Shown here: piece after piece, positions 1-5,041 of the stretch
Layout of the letters: every line of letters begins with the position of its first letter
Numbering within the stretch: the stretch's first letter is position 1
Origin: Clostridia bacterium
Lineage (GTDB): Bacteria; Bacillota; Clostridia; Oscillospirales; Acutalibacteraceae
Length of the DNA: 5,041 bases
Direction of reading: 5' to 3'
Assembly: GCA_017425745.1 (NCBI GenBank)
Contig: JAFOXT010000003.1
Coordinates: 1 to 5,041 of the forward strand
Position numbers and translations under genes: made by a program
The notes under the pieces: model-generated
Seen by the model: the letters and a program-made list of their open reading frames with translations, nothing else
Databases searched by the model: none
What the model was told of the DNA's origin: nothing

Positions 1-1
1 C

Positions 2-166
2 TTTGCAGTTGACGACCTTATCAAGGAAGGCAAGGCTGAGGTTACAGTTGTTGTAACAGAGGAAAAATGGTACGGCGTTACATATAAGGCAGATAAGCCC
101 GTAGTTGAAAAGGCGCTTAAGGAAAAGACAGAAGAAGGCGTCTATCCCTCTCCTCTTTTCGCATAA
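2..166 (+). CDS. C-terminal end of probable sugar-phosphate nucleotidyltransferase (partial)
   Basis: Only the last 54 codons and the TAA stop lie in the window; the gene starts upstream. The visible protein contains K-W-Y-G-V-T-Y-K-A-D-K-P followed by a basic/acidic helix and G-V-Y-P near the end. From memory, this W-[FY]-G-V-T-Y-x-x-D-K-P...G-x-Y-P ending is typical of clostridial NTP-transferase family proteins that activate sugar phosphates to nucleotide sugars in the cytoplasm. The catalytic N-terminal Rossmann-like half with the G-x-G-x-R nucleotide loop is not in view, so substrate and exact subfamily cannot be stated. The frame stays open to the window edge and its codon use matches the neighbouring genes. 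A strong terminator follows 17 bases after the stop, so this gene ends its transcription unit and is not in an operon with the next one. The family call is moderate; that it is a real coding end is more certain. Confidence 0.6.
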   Translation, partial: FAVDDLIKEGKAEVTVVVTEEKWYGVTYKADKPVVEKALKEKTEEGVYPSPLFA

Positions 167-183
167 TCAATTATCATAATAAT

Positions 184-232
184 AAAAGCGATATAATTTA
201 ACCGTAATAAAGCGGTAAATTATGTCGCTTTT
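184..232 (+). terminator. Rho-independent terminator of the nucleotidyltransferase gene
   Basis: A long imperfect hairpin pairs AAAAGCGATATAATTT plus ACCG (184-204) with CGGT plus AAATTATGTCGCTTTT (213-232). There is one bulged A and one T-G pair, around an 8-base loop (205-212). The 3' arm runs into a T-rich tract (229-237). It is AT-rich but about 20 bp long. It insulates the upstream gene from the hydrolase gene that starts at 361. Confidence 0.85.
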
Positions 233-279
233 TTATTGCTCCTTAAAGTGATATTGATATTTAAAGCTAAATATTAAAA

Positions 280-309
280 TTGTTAAAAAAACTTCATACT
301 AATTACAAT
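280..309 (+). promoter_or_regulatory. Candidate sigma-A-type promoter for the secreted hydrolase gene
   Basis: TTGTTA at 280-285 and TACAAT at 304-309 are separated by 18 bases and match the vegetative -35/-10 consensus at 4/6 and 5/6. They lie in the AT-rich gap after the upstream terminator and would give a 5' leader of about 45 bases. The region is so AT-rich that other pairings are possible. No operator or riboswitch-like structure was recognised in 233-360. Confidence 0.45.
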
Positions 310-360
310 TTAGGAGAATATTATAAGACTGTAGTATATATCTTTACGGAGGTTTAAAGT

Positions 361-1977
361 ATGAACAGAAAAACCAAGCGAATTCTGTCGCTGATATTAA
401 CAGTAATTCTTACCTTTACATCCATTCTGCCTGCCTTTGCAGCAAGGGTTGAAAGCACCGATGATGTTATTATTTACATAAAAGGTTACGGCTGTACTAT
501 TTATAAGGACAACATTCCTGCTGAGGAGAATATAATCTTCCCTAAGCCTATAGACATCGGTGGAATTCTTTCCAACTCTCTTTCACCAATTCTCTCTGAG
601 CTTGCTCAGGGGCTTATTACAGACAATTATGACGACTACTGCGATGAAATCTATAATGCAGTTGAACCGCTTTTTAAAGACTGTCTGCTTGATGCAAACG
701 GAGAAGCATCTGACGGCTCAGGCTGGGGCGGAGATGCACTTACTGCAGATTTCATTGTGTCAGAAGTGAACACTCCCGAAAACAGCATTCTTTTCCCTTA
801 TGACTGGCGACTTTCACCTCAGCATAACGCAAAGATTCTTGAAAAATTCATCGACAGAGTCTGCCGTGAAAAAGGTGTTTCTCAGGTTGACCTTATGGGT
901 CGCTGTCTTGGTATGTCTGTAGTAAACGCTTATCTTGAAGAAGCTGAAAACATCCACAAGGTTGATGACGTTGTAATGTATATTCCCGGCACAATGGGTA
1001 TGTATGTTCTCGGTGCACTTTTTTCAGGTAACATTGACCTTGATTCAGATAACATCAACACCTTCCTTGATTACTATCTTACAAACAATGTTGTAATTGA
1101 AGACCCCGGTATGAACAGCTTTGTGATTGCCTATGTAAACTTTCTCAATCAGGCAAGAGCCCTCGGTATTGCCGCTGATTTTCTTGAAAAAGCCCTTTAC
1201 AATATCATTGACGATATTTTCCCGCGAATTATCCGTGCCACCTACGGTACATTCCCTGCTTTCTGGTCAATGATTCCCCACAAGTATTTTGAAGAAGCAA
1301 TCGATTTCACCTTCAATACTCCTCAGCTTAAAAAGGAATTTGCAGGACTTATTTCAAAGGCAAGAGATTACCACGATAATGTTCAGCTTACCTGCTATGA
1401 CACAATGACAAAGCTTCGCAATGACGGTATGCGCTTTATGATTGTTTCAAAATATGACACTCCCGTTGTGCCTCTCGGCCCTGAAGCTGACTACAACGGC
1501 GACTTCTATGCCGAAACTGAGCTTTCTTCATTCGGTGCAACCTGCGCCCTTTACGGCGAAACTCTTTCAGAAAATCACATTAATTCACTTAATCCCATTG
1601 AAAAAAGATTCCTTTCACCTGACCTCAAAATCGACGCTTCAACCTGCCTTTTCCCCGAAACAACCTGGTTTATAAAATACTGCCTTCACGACCATTGGCC
1701 TGAGCCTCAGGATGCTATGGCAATGCAATTCCTCAGAGATAAAAATATGACAGTGTTCACCTATGAGGAATATCCGCAGTATCTTAAGCTTACAGACTTT
1801 GTTGCCGGCGGCGACAAAACCTCAGGTGTTATGTCACCTGTTGAAGGACCTGACCCTGTAGAAAATGATGAAGGCTTTGTTTCAGGTTATATCTCATTTC
1901 TTAAAAGAATATATTCATCCATAAGGGAATACTTTCAGAATCTTATAAAAAGATTTTTCCCTAATTTCGGTAAATAA
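361..1977 (+). CDS. Secreted LCAT-like alpha/beta hydrolase with a cysteine nucleophile elbow (GRCLG)
   Basis: This 538-residue protein is probably an exported lipid esterase or acyltransferase. The start is set by ATG 361 with GGAGGT at 348-353, 7 bases upstream. Residues 1-28 form a signal peptide (Lys/Arg n-region, Leu/Ile/Val core, AFA-A cleavage site near 27/28). The mature chain opens with a beta strand and turn (V-I-I-Y-I-K-G-Y-G, about 36-44). It then has F-P-Y-D-W-R-L-S-P (145-153), a hallmark I associate with LCAT-family lipases, and V-D-L-M-G-R-C-L-G (176-184), where the nucleophile elbow should be. The next stretch (203-225) ends in P-G-T-M-G...A-L-F-S-G, which resembles the family's G-T-P-x-x-G...A-L-x-x-G segment. 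Acid and base candidates are D366, D377 or D381, and H443 or H445 in L-H-D-H-W-P. Cys182 replaces the usual serine, as in dienelactone hydrolases and PHA synthases. The C-terminus (about 508-538) is a cationic amphipathic helix that may bind membrane. Substrate is unknown. The gene is monocistronic, with terminators on both sides. Confidence 0.75.
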   Translation: MNRKTKRILSLILTVILTFTSILPAFAARVESTDDVIIYIKGYGCTIYKDNIPAEENIIFPKPIDIGGILSNSLSPILSELAQGLITDNYDDYCDEIYNAVEPLFKDCLLDANGEASDGSGWGGDALTADFIVSEVNTPENSILFPYDWRLSPQHNAKILEKFIDRVCREKGVSQVDLMGRCLGMSVVNAYLEEAENIHKVDDVVMYIPGTMGMYVLGALFSGNIDLDSDNINTFLDYYLTNNVVIEDPGMNSFVIAYVNFLNQARALGIAADFLEKALYNIIDDIFPRIIRATYGTFPAFWSMIPHKYFEEAIDFTFNTPQLKKEFAGLISKARDYHDNVQLTCYDTMTKLRNDGMRFMIVSKYDTPVVPLGPEADYNGDFYAETELSSFGATCALYGETLSENHINSLNPIEKRFLSPDLKIDASTCLFPETTWFIKYCLHDHWPEPQDAMAMQFLRDKNMTVFTYEEYPQYLKLTDFVAGGDKTSGVMSPVEGPDPVENDEGFVSGYISFLKRIYSSIREYFQNLIKRFFPNFGK

Positions 1978-1990
1978 TATTCAGTCAAAT

Positions 1991-2036
1991 AAAAAATCCG
2001 CAGTCTTTACAAATTCGTATCGACTGCGGTTAATTT
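1991..2036. terminator. Bidirectional terminator between convergent genes
   Basis: CCGCAGTC (1998-2005) pairs perfectly with GACTGCGG (2022-2029) around a 16-base loop. TTAATTTTTT follows on the plus strand. An A run at 1991-1996 becomes a U tract directly after the stem on the minus strand. It lies 20 bases after the hydrolase stop and 15 bases after the minus-strand gene's stop, so it probably ends both transcripts. Confidence 0.85.
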
Positions 2037-2044
2037 TTTGTGTT

Positions 2045-2752
2045 TTATCTCGGCATTGTGGGAGGAGTCTGCTGATACTGTACAGGCTGAGGCTGTACTG
2101 CCTGGAACTGCTGAGGATTCATCTGTACAAAGGGAGGGGTTGCTGTTGTGTAAGTAACCTGATACTGTGCCTGAGGCTGAGGCTGCATAACGGGCTGAAC
2201 AGGAACATAGCCCTGATACTGAGGACGGGCAACGGGCTGCTGAACCGGAATCTGCATTGCAGGCTGAGGCTGAACAGCGGTCTGCACAGGTGCCTGAGGT
2301 CTTGCAGCAGGCTGATAATCAGCAGAGGGACGCTCGTGGGTTTTTCCGTCGATAAGCTGCTGAAGAAGCTTTATTGCTTCAGCAATTCCCCAGAACATAG
2401 CGGCCATAAGCACGCTGAGAAGCATAGCTATTGATAAATAACCAAAGCCGAAGCCGTTTTCAGCAAAGGTCATAAGTGCAAAGCCTACAATAAAGCCTAT
2501 AACAATTGTGGCAACAGCAACAACGTTGAGAGCCTTTGCAACATTGTTTCGGCTTGCAAGCATATTAACACCGTTTGAAGCTGAAATAAGCGCTTCATAT
2601 TCTTCATCGCTTATGGTAATGGGAACTTCCTTACCCTTTTCGTTTTTTTCGGTAAGCTCCCATGCATAAAGGTCTGCATCTTTTTTCTTGTAGTATTCTT
2701 CAGCCTGAATTCTCTTCAGCTCCTGAATTTTAAGGTCAACACGTTCTGACAT
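2045..2752 (-). CDS. Two-pass membrane protein with Pro/Gln-rich C-terminal tail, function unknown
   Basis: I do not recognise a named family for this 235-residue protein. Residues 1-70 are hydrophilic and charged, with a helical, Lys/Glu-rich N-terminus and an acidic S-D-E-E-Y-E-A segment at 48-54. Two hydrophobic segments follow (about 77-97 and 104-127), joined by a short Gly/Phe loop, giving a hairpin with both ends on the same side. Residues about 142-235 are low complexity, rich in Pro, Gln, Val, Ala and Tyr with repeated P-Q-P and V-Q-P, and probably disordered. By the positive-inside rule both tails are probably cytoplasmic, though this is weakly supported. The start is ATG at 2752-2750 with AAAGGAA (2767-2761) 8 bases upstream. 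It is transcribed alone, divergent from the SH3b/C39 gene and convergent with the hydrolase. The tail resembles interaction or scaffold tails of other clostridial membrane proteins, but no role can be assigned from sequence alone. Confidence 0.75.
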   Translation of the reverse strand: MSERVDLKIQELKRIQAEEYYKKKDADLYAWELTEKNEKGKEVPITISDEEYEALISASNGVNMLASRNNVAKALNVVAVATIVIGFIVGFALMTFAENGFGFGYLSIAMLLSVLMAAMFWGIAEAIKLLQQLIDGKTHERPSADYQPAARPQAPVQTAVQPQPAMQIPVQQPVARPQYQGYVPVQPVMQPQPQAQYQVTYTTATPPFVQMNPQQFQAVQPQPVQYQQTPPTMPR

Positions 2753-2797
2753 AATTCGTTTTCCTTTCTATGTTAAATTCAATATTTCACCAATTTT

Positions 2798-2827
2798 ATC
2801 ATATATAGATTACCACACTTTTGAAAA
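2798..2827 (-). promoter_or_regulatory. Candidate promoter for the minus-strand membrane protein gene
   Basis: Read on the minus strand, TTTTCA (2827-2822) and TATGAT (2803-2798) are spaced by 18 bases, matching consensus at 4/6 and 5/6. The start codon lies about 45 bases downstream of the -10. The region is AT-rich and alternative elements exist, such as TTGAAC at 2835-2830, so the assignment is tentative. Confidence 0.35.
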
Positions 2828-2887
2828 ATGTTCAAGTAAAAAATCAAAAATCCTTTTTTCCTTTACTGTGTGGCTTAATTTACCATA

Positions 2888-2915
2888 CTGTAAGCATCTT
2901 TTTCCGTGTTACAAT
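2888..2915 (+). promoter_or_regulatory. Candidate extended -10 promoter for the SH3b/C39 gene
   Basis: TGTTACAAT at 2907-2915 fits an extended -10 element (TG-N-TATAAT, with 5/6 in the hexamer). Only a weak -35 (CTGTAA, 2888-2893) sits 16 bases upstream. A second possible pair is TTTACT (2862-2867) and CATACT (2884-2889). Either lies upstream of the start codon at 2961, in the 208-base divergent gap. Confidence 0.35.
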
Positions 2916-2960
2916 TTTCTTTGCCCTGTAAAAGGCGCACAAAACACACGGAGGTTTAAA

Positions 2961-3932
2961 ATGAAAAAACGTATTCTATTTTTATTTCTTTTTACGTTGA
3001 TGCTGACTGCATGCTTATCGTCTTCTGCCTCAGCCTATGATTTTCCTGCAAGCGGCACAGTAACAACTATGGGAGGTAATCTCAATGTAAGAAAAAAAGC
3101 CGACCCTTCCGCAGAAATTATCACCACACTGCCCAATAAAAAGACTGTTGCAGTTTACGGTAAAAGCGGCAATTGGTACAAGGTTGAGTACAAAAACGGA
3201 AAATACGGATACTGCCACAAGGATTATCTTACACCGATTGTCAACTCATACAGAGCCTATGTAAGCACTGACGGCAGTGCGCTCAATGTAAGAAAAGGTA
3301 AAAGCACAAGCTATGAGATTAAGGACAAGCTTTCTGACGGCACAATTGTTACAGTGCTTTCAGAGGGAAGCAGCTTCAATAAAATTCTCTATAACGGCAC
3401 AAAAACCGGTTATGTTGCAAAGGCTTATCTGGAAAAGGCGCCATTCACCCACCGTAAAATTGCTTTTAACGTGCCGTCATACAAGCAGACCGATGCCCGT
3501 TGGAAAAATGTTACAATCGGCTCATACGGTGACACTATCGGCACAATCGGCTGCACAACAACGGCACTTGCTATGACAGAAAGCTTTCATTCAGGCAGCA
3601 CTGTCACACCGCTGACAATGCGAAACCGTCTTACCTACACACCATCAGGCTCTCTTTACTGGCCCGCAGATTACCACACCGAGCTTGTCAGCCAAGGCGA
3701 TTATCTGAGAAAAATTTATGCAATTCTTTTAACAGGCCGACCGGTCATCCTCGGTGCAAAAAGCTACAGCGGAAAACAGCACTGGGTAGTTGTTACCGGT
3801 CACTCAGTAAACGAAGCCCGTCTTTCTTCAGGCAGGTTTGCAATAAACGATCCCGGTTCAAAAGCAAGAACAACCCTAAGCGATTTTTTAACCGACTATC
3901 AGCTTGTATACAAAATAGCATATAAAAAATAA
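2961..3932 (+). CDS. Exported SH3b-SH3b-C39-like cysteine peptidase
   Basis: This 323-residue protein is predicted to act outside the cytoplasmic membrane. The start is ATG 2961, with GGAGGT at 2950-2955. An in-frame GTG at 2868 would put 31 uncharacteristic residues before the signal peptide and is rejected. Residues 1-25 form a signal peptide. L-T-A-C at 15-18 fits a lipobox, while A-S-A at 23-25 fits ordinary signal peptidase cleavage. Two bacterial SH3 domains follow (about 31-92 and 97-158), each with the L-N-V-R signature (41-44 and 108-111) and a G-Y-x-x-K-x-Y-L ending; these usually bind cell wall. The C-terminal domain (about 166-322) matches the C39-like (Peptidase_C39_2) papain fold: Q176 in Q-T-D-A-R-W, nucleophile Cys198 in I-G-C-T-T-T-A-L-A-M, His274 in Q-H-W-V-V-V-T-G-H, and Asp297 in I-N-D-P-G. 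All expected catalytic residues are present, so it is probably active. The substrate is unknown: a peptide, peptidoglycan cross-links or another amide. No clear terminator follows, so transcripts may read into the phosphodiesterase gene. Confidence 0.85.
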   Translation: MKKRILFLFLFTLMLTACLSSSASAYDFPASGTVTTMGGNLNVRKKADPSAEIITTLPNKKTVAVYGKSGNWYKVEYKNGKYGYCHKDYLTPIVNSYRAYVSTDGSALNVRKGKSTSYEIKDKLSDGTIVTVLSEGSSFNKILYNGTKTGYVAKAYLEKAPFTHRKIAFNVPSYKQTDARWKNVTIGSYGDTIGTIGCTTTALAMTESFHSGSTVTPLTMRNRLTYTPSGSLYWPADYHTELVSQGDYLRKIYAILLTGRPVILGAKSYSGKQHWVVVTGHSVNEARLSSGRFAINDPGSKARTTLSDFLTDYQLVYKIAYKK

Positions 3933-3934
3933 GG

Positions 3935-3963
3935 TTGCCTTTTTCCCTCCTTCGGTATATAAT
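3935..3963 (+). promoter_or_regulatory. Strong sigma-A-type promoter for the glycerophosphodiesterase gene
   Basis: TTGCCT (3935-3940) and a perfect TATAAT (3958-3963) are separated by the ideal 17 bases, starting 3 bases after the preceding stop codon. The expected transcript start is near 3970, giving a leader of about 20 bases that contains the AAGGAGG site (3979-3985). This is the best promoter in the window and suggests the phosphodiesterase can be expressed independently of the peptidase gene. Confidence 0.65.
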
Positions 3964-3992
3964 ATAGTCCACAGATCTAAGGAGGAAGTTAT

Positions 3993-4832
3993 ATGAAAAA
4001 CAAAAAAGGCATTAAAACCGCCCTCATAATTTTTGCAGTTATAGTTCTTACCTTTGTGGGTATTATAATTTCACACAGAATTCTGCCCACAGTTCCAAGC
4101 GCTTTTTCAATTTCACAGCACAGCGAAAACGCACCTAAGCTTATTGCTCACCGCGGTTTTTCAAGCCGTTATCCTCAGAACACCATTCCTGCCTTTGAAG
4201 GTGCTGCCGAAGCAGATTTCTGGGGCGCTGAATGTGATATTCACACAACCAAGGACGGCAAATGGATAGTTACCCACGACGAAGACCTTTCAAAGCTTAC
4301 CAACGGCGAGGGTTATATAAAGGATTACACTCTTGACGAATTGAGAGAAATTCAGGTAGATTCAGGCAAGAGAATCAGAAAATACGGCACTCTGCCTCTC
4401 CCCACCCTTGAGGAATATCTTCAGGTATGTGTAAACGACGGTGCAATGGTTCCCGTTATTGAAATCAAGAGCTGCGACACAAAGTATCTTCCTTCACTTA
4501 AGCGAATCGTTTCAGAATTCGACCTTACAGAAAAGGCTGTTTTCATTTCATTTAATGAAGATTATCTTACAGAATACCGTAAGCTTGATAAGGATGCAAC
4601 TATTCTTTATCTTCGCCACAACCCGACTATGGAAGAAATTGATTTCTGTATTGAAAACAACTTCGGCATCAATTTTTACTTCAAAGATTTTATAAAATGC
4701 CACAAGGCTATTAAATATGCTCGTGAAAAAGGCGTACCCATCGGCGCATGGACAGTTGACAACACTATTTACGCCGACGTTATGGCGCACTTCGGTGCAG
4801 AATTTATTACAACGAACAAAATCAAACCCTGA
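3993..4832 (+). CDS. Membrane-anchored glycerophosphodiester phosphodiesterase (GDPD family)
   Basis: Members of this family hydrolyse glycerophosphodiesters to sn-glycerol 3-phosphate and an alcohol, with a divalent metal, in a TIM-barrel fold. The 279-residue protein starts at ATG 3993 with AAGGAGG 7 bases upstream. Residues about 9-27 are one hydrophobic segment after a Lys-rich N-terminus and lack a clear cleavage site, so the catalytic domain (about 48-279) is probably tethered outside the membrane. Active-site motifs in order are A-H-R-G (52-55, His53 and Arg54), G-A-E-C-D-I-H-T-T-K-D-G (78-89, metal ligands E80 and D82), V-T-H-D-E-D-L (93-99, catalytic His95), I-E-I-K (156-159, metal ligand E157), G-A-W-T-V-D (251-256) and I-T-T-N at the end. 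The usual P-E-N-T after the His-Arg motif reads P-Q-N-T (61-64). Length and motif order are normal and it is probably active. Substrate head group is not predictable; lipoteichoic acid or phospholipid breakdown products are plausible. Confidence 0.92.
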   Translation: MKNKKGIKTALIIFAVIVLTFVGIIISHRILPTVPSAFSISQHSENAPKLIAHRGFSSRYPQNTIPAFEGAAEADFWGAECDIHTTKDGKWIVTHDEDLSKLTNGEGYIKDYTLDELREIQVDSGKRIRKYGTLPLPTLEEYLQVCVNDGAMVPVIEIKSCDTKYLPSLKRIVSEFDLTEKAVFISFNEDYLTEYRKLDKDATILYLRHNPTMEEIDFCIENNFGINFYFKDFIKCHKAIKYAREKGVPIGAWTVDNTIYADVMAHFGAEFITTNKIKP

Positions 4833-4853
4833 AAAAGAGCCGAAGGCTCTTTT
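4833..4853. terminator. Compact terminator after the glycerophosphodiesterase gene
   Basis: AAAAGAGCC (4833-4841) and GGCTCTTTT (4845-4853) form a perfect 9-bp stem with a GAA loop. The stem starts immediately after the stop codon and ends in a T run. Since the outer pairs are A-T on both sides and more A residues lie upstream, it could also stop transcription from the minus strand. Confidence 0.85.
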
Positions 4854-4855
4854 AA

Positions 4856-5011
4856 ATGCAAAATTCAAAATGCAAAATTCAAAATAACTGACGAATTCAA
4901 CAAAGCAAATACAAAACGACAAATGACATCCAACCTGATTTGGCGGGATGTCATTTTATTATTCATATAATCTATAACGCGATTTTGCATTTTGCATTAT
5001 GCATTTTGCAT
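4856..5011. repeat. MITE-like intergenic element with inverted heptamer-repeat arms
   Basis: The left arm (4856-4883) is four 7-base units alternating ATGCAAA and ATTCAAA, that is, two tandem copies of a 14-mer. The right arm (4984-5011) is four 7-base units, three TTTGCAT and one TATGCAT. ATGCAAA is the reverse complement of TTTGCAT, so the arms form an inverted repeat matching at 25 of 28 positions and separated by 100 bases. The interior holds a separate perfect hairpin (4921-4956) and no open reading frame of note. No clear target-site duplication or transposase was seen, so mobility is unproven. It could be a non-autonomous element, a structured intergenic repeat, or slippage-generated sequence. 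The remaining interior (4884-4920 and 4957-4983) shows nothing recognisable. Confidence 0.65.
4921..4956. terminator. Perfect 11-bp hairpin inside the repeat element, terminator-like
   Basis: AAATGACATCC (4921-4931) pairs with GGATGTCATTT (4946-4956) around a 14-base loop, followed by TTATTATT on the plus strand. It has terminator-like form in both directions, although neither U tract is clean. It follows a good terminator 70 bases upstream, so it may be an internal part of the repeat or the terminator of a minus-strand gene entering from the right. Confidence 0.45.
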
Positions 5012-5041
5012 TCATGGAAGGTTGTTTCCTGCTGCAGCGTA
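5012..5041 (-). CDS. Possible 3' end of a minus-strand gene (9 codons visible)
   Basis: Read on the minus strand from the window edge, nine open codons (Y-A-A-A-G-N-N-L-P) end in TGA at 5014-5012, at the outer border of the heptamer repeat. Convergent orientation would fit the hairpins at 4921-4956 and 4833-4853, which could terminate it. Nine codons cannot establish coding and no family can be guessed. It is listed only so the edge is not read as empty. Confidence 0.2.
   Translation of the reverse strand, partial: YAAAGNNLP

Noticed and set aside
560..769. Short plus-strand open frame inside the hydrolase gene (another lies at 1442-1675)
   Set aside because: Both are out-of-frame shadows of a gene with clear signal peptide and fold motifs, and neither has family resemblance.
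2868..2960. In-frame upstream GTG start that would lengthen the SH3b/C39 protein by 31 residues
   Set aside because: The added residues do not look like a signal peptide, would precede the real one, and overlap the likely promoter. ATG 2961 has an excellent GGAGGT site.
3030..3218. 62-codon minus-strand open frame within the SH3b region
   Set aside because: Antisense shadow of the SH3b/C39 gene with no ribosome binding site or recognisable domain.
3313..3576. Short plus-strand open frame inside the SH3b/C39 gene (another at 4441-4695 inside the GDPD gene)
   Set aside because: Out-of-frame shadows of genes whose domains and catalytic residues are intact in the main frame.
4548..4922. 124-codon minus-strand open frame opposite the phosphodiesterase gene
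   Set aside because: It lies antisense to a well-supported gene, runs through its terminator and part of the repeat, and encodes a Phe/Cys/Val-rich composition typical of shadow frames.
4966..4971. Perfect TATAAT as a promoter for a rightward gene
   Set aside because: No acceptable -35 lies 16-18 bases upstream. It is inside an AT-rich repeat element, and the ATG at 5014 has no ribosome binding site.
4856..5011. CRISPR-like array
   Set aside because: The repeat units are 7 bases, contiguous, without unique spacers, and opposite in orientation between the two arms.

Overview
The window reads as a chromosomal stretch from a low-to-moderate GC Gram-positive anaerobe, most likely a gut-type member of the Clostridia (Ruminococcaceae/Oscillospiraceae-like). 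The signs are strong AGGAGG-type ribosome binding sites, sigma-A-like promoters in AT-rich gaps, intrinsic terminators with U tracts, short lysine-rich signal peptides, SH3b and C39-like surface proteins, and AT-rich heptamer repeats between genes. This placement is inference from style; no marker gene is present.

Layout from left to right: (1) the last 54 codons of a plus-strand gene, probably a sugar-phosphate nucleotidyltransferase, closed by a long terminator hairpin. (2) A secreted 538-residue alpha/beta hydrolase that resembles the LCAT/phospholipase-acyltransferase family. Its nucleophile elbow reads G-R-C-L-G, so cysteine stands where serine is usual. (3) A convergent minus-strand gene for a 235-residue two-pass membrane protein with a Pro/Gln-rich tail. 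A terminator that appears to work in both directions separates it from gene 2. (4) A divergent plus-strand gene for an exported cysteine peptidase-like protein (two SH3b domains plus a C39-like domain) that may be a lipoprotein. (5) Sixty bases later, with its own good promoter, a gene for a membrane-anchored glycerophosphodiester phosphodiesterase that ends in a compact terminator. (6) About 190 bases of non-coding DNA holding an inverted pair of heptamer-repeat arms around a central hairpin, a MITE-like or structured intergenic repeat. The window then ends, possibly inside the 3' end of a minus-strand gene.

The unifying theme is the cell envelope: all four complete products are predicted to be membrane-bound or exported. 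A lipase/acyltransferase-like enzyme and a glycerophosphodiesterase could in principle act one after the other on phospholipid (deacylation, then cleavage of the glycerophosphodiester). They are separate transcription units, so this link is only suggestive. No CRISPR array, tRNA, rRNA, transposase or phage gene was seen. The two observations most worth follow-up are the cysteine nucleophile of the hydrolase and the heptamer inverted-repeat element; neither amounts to a demonstrated new system.
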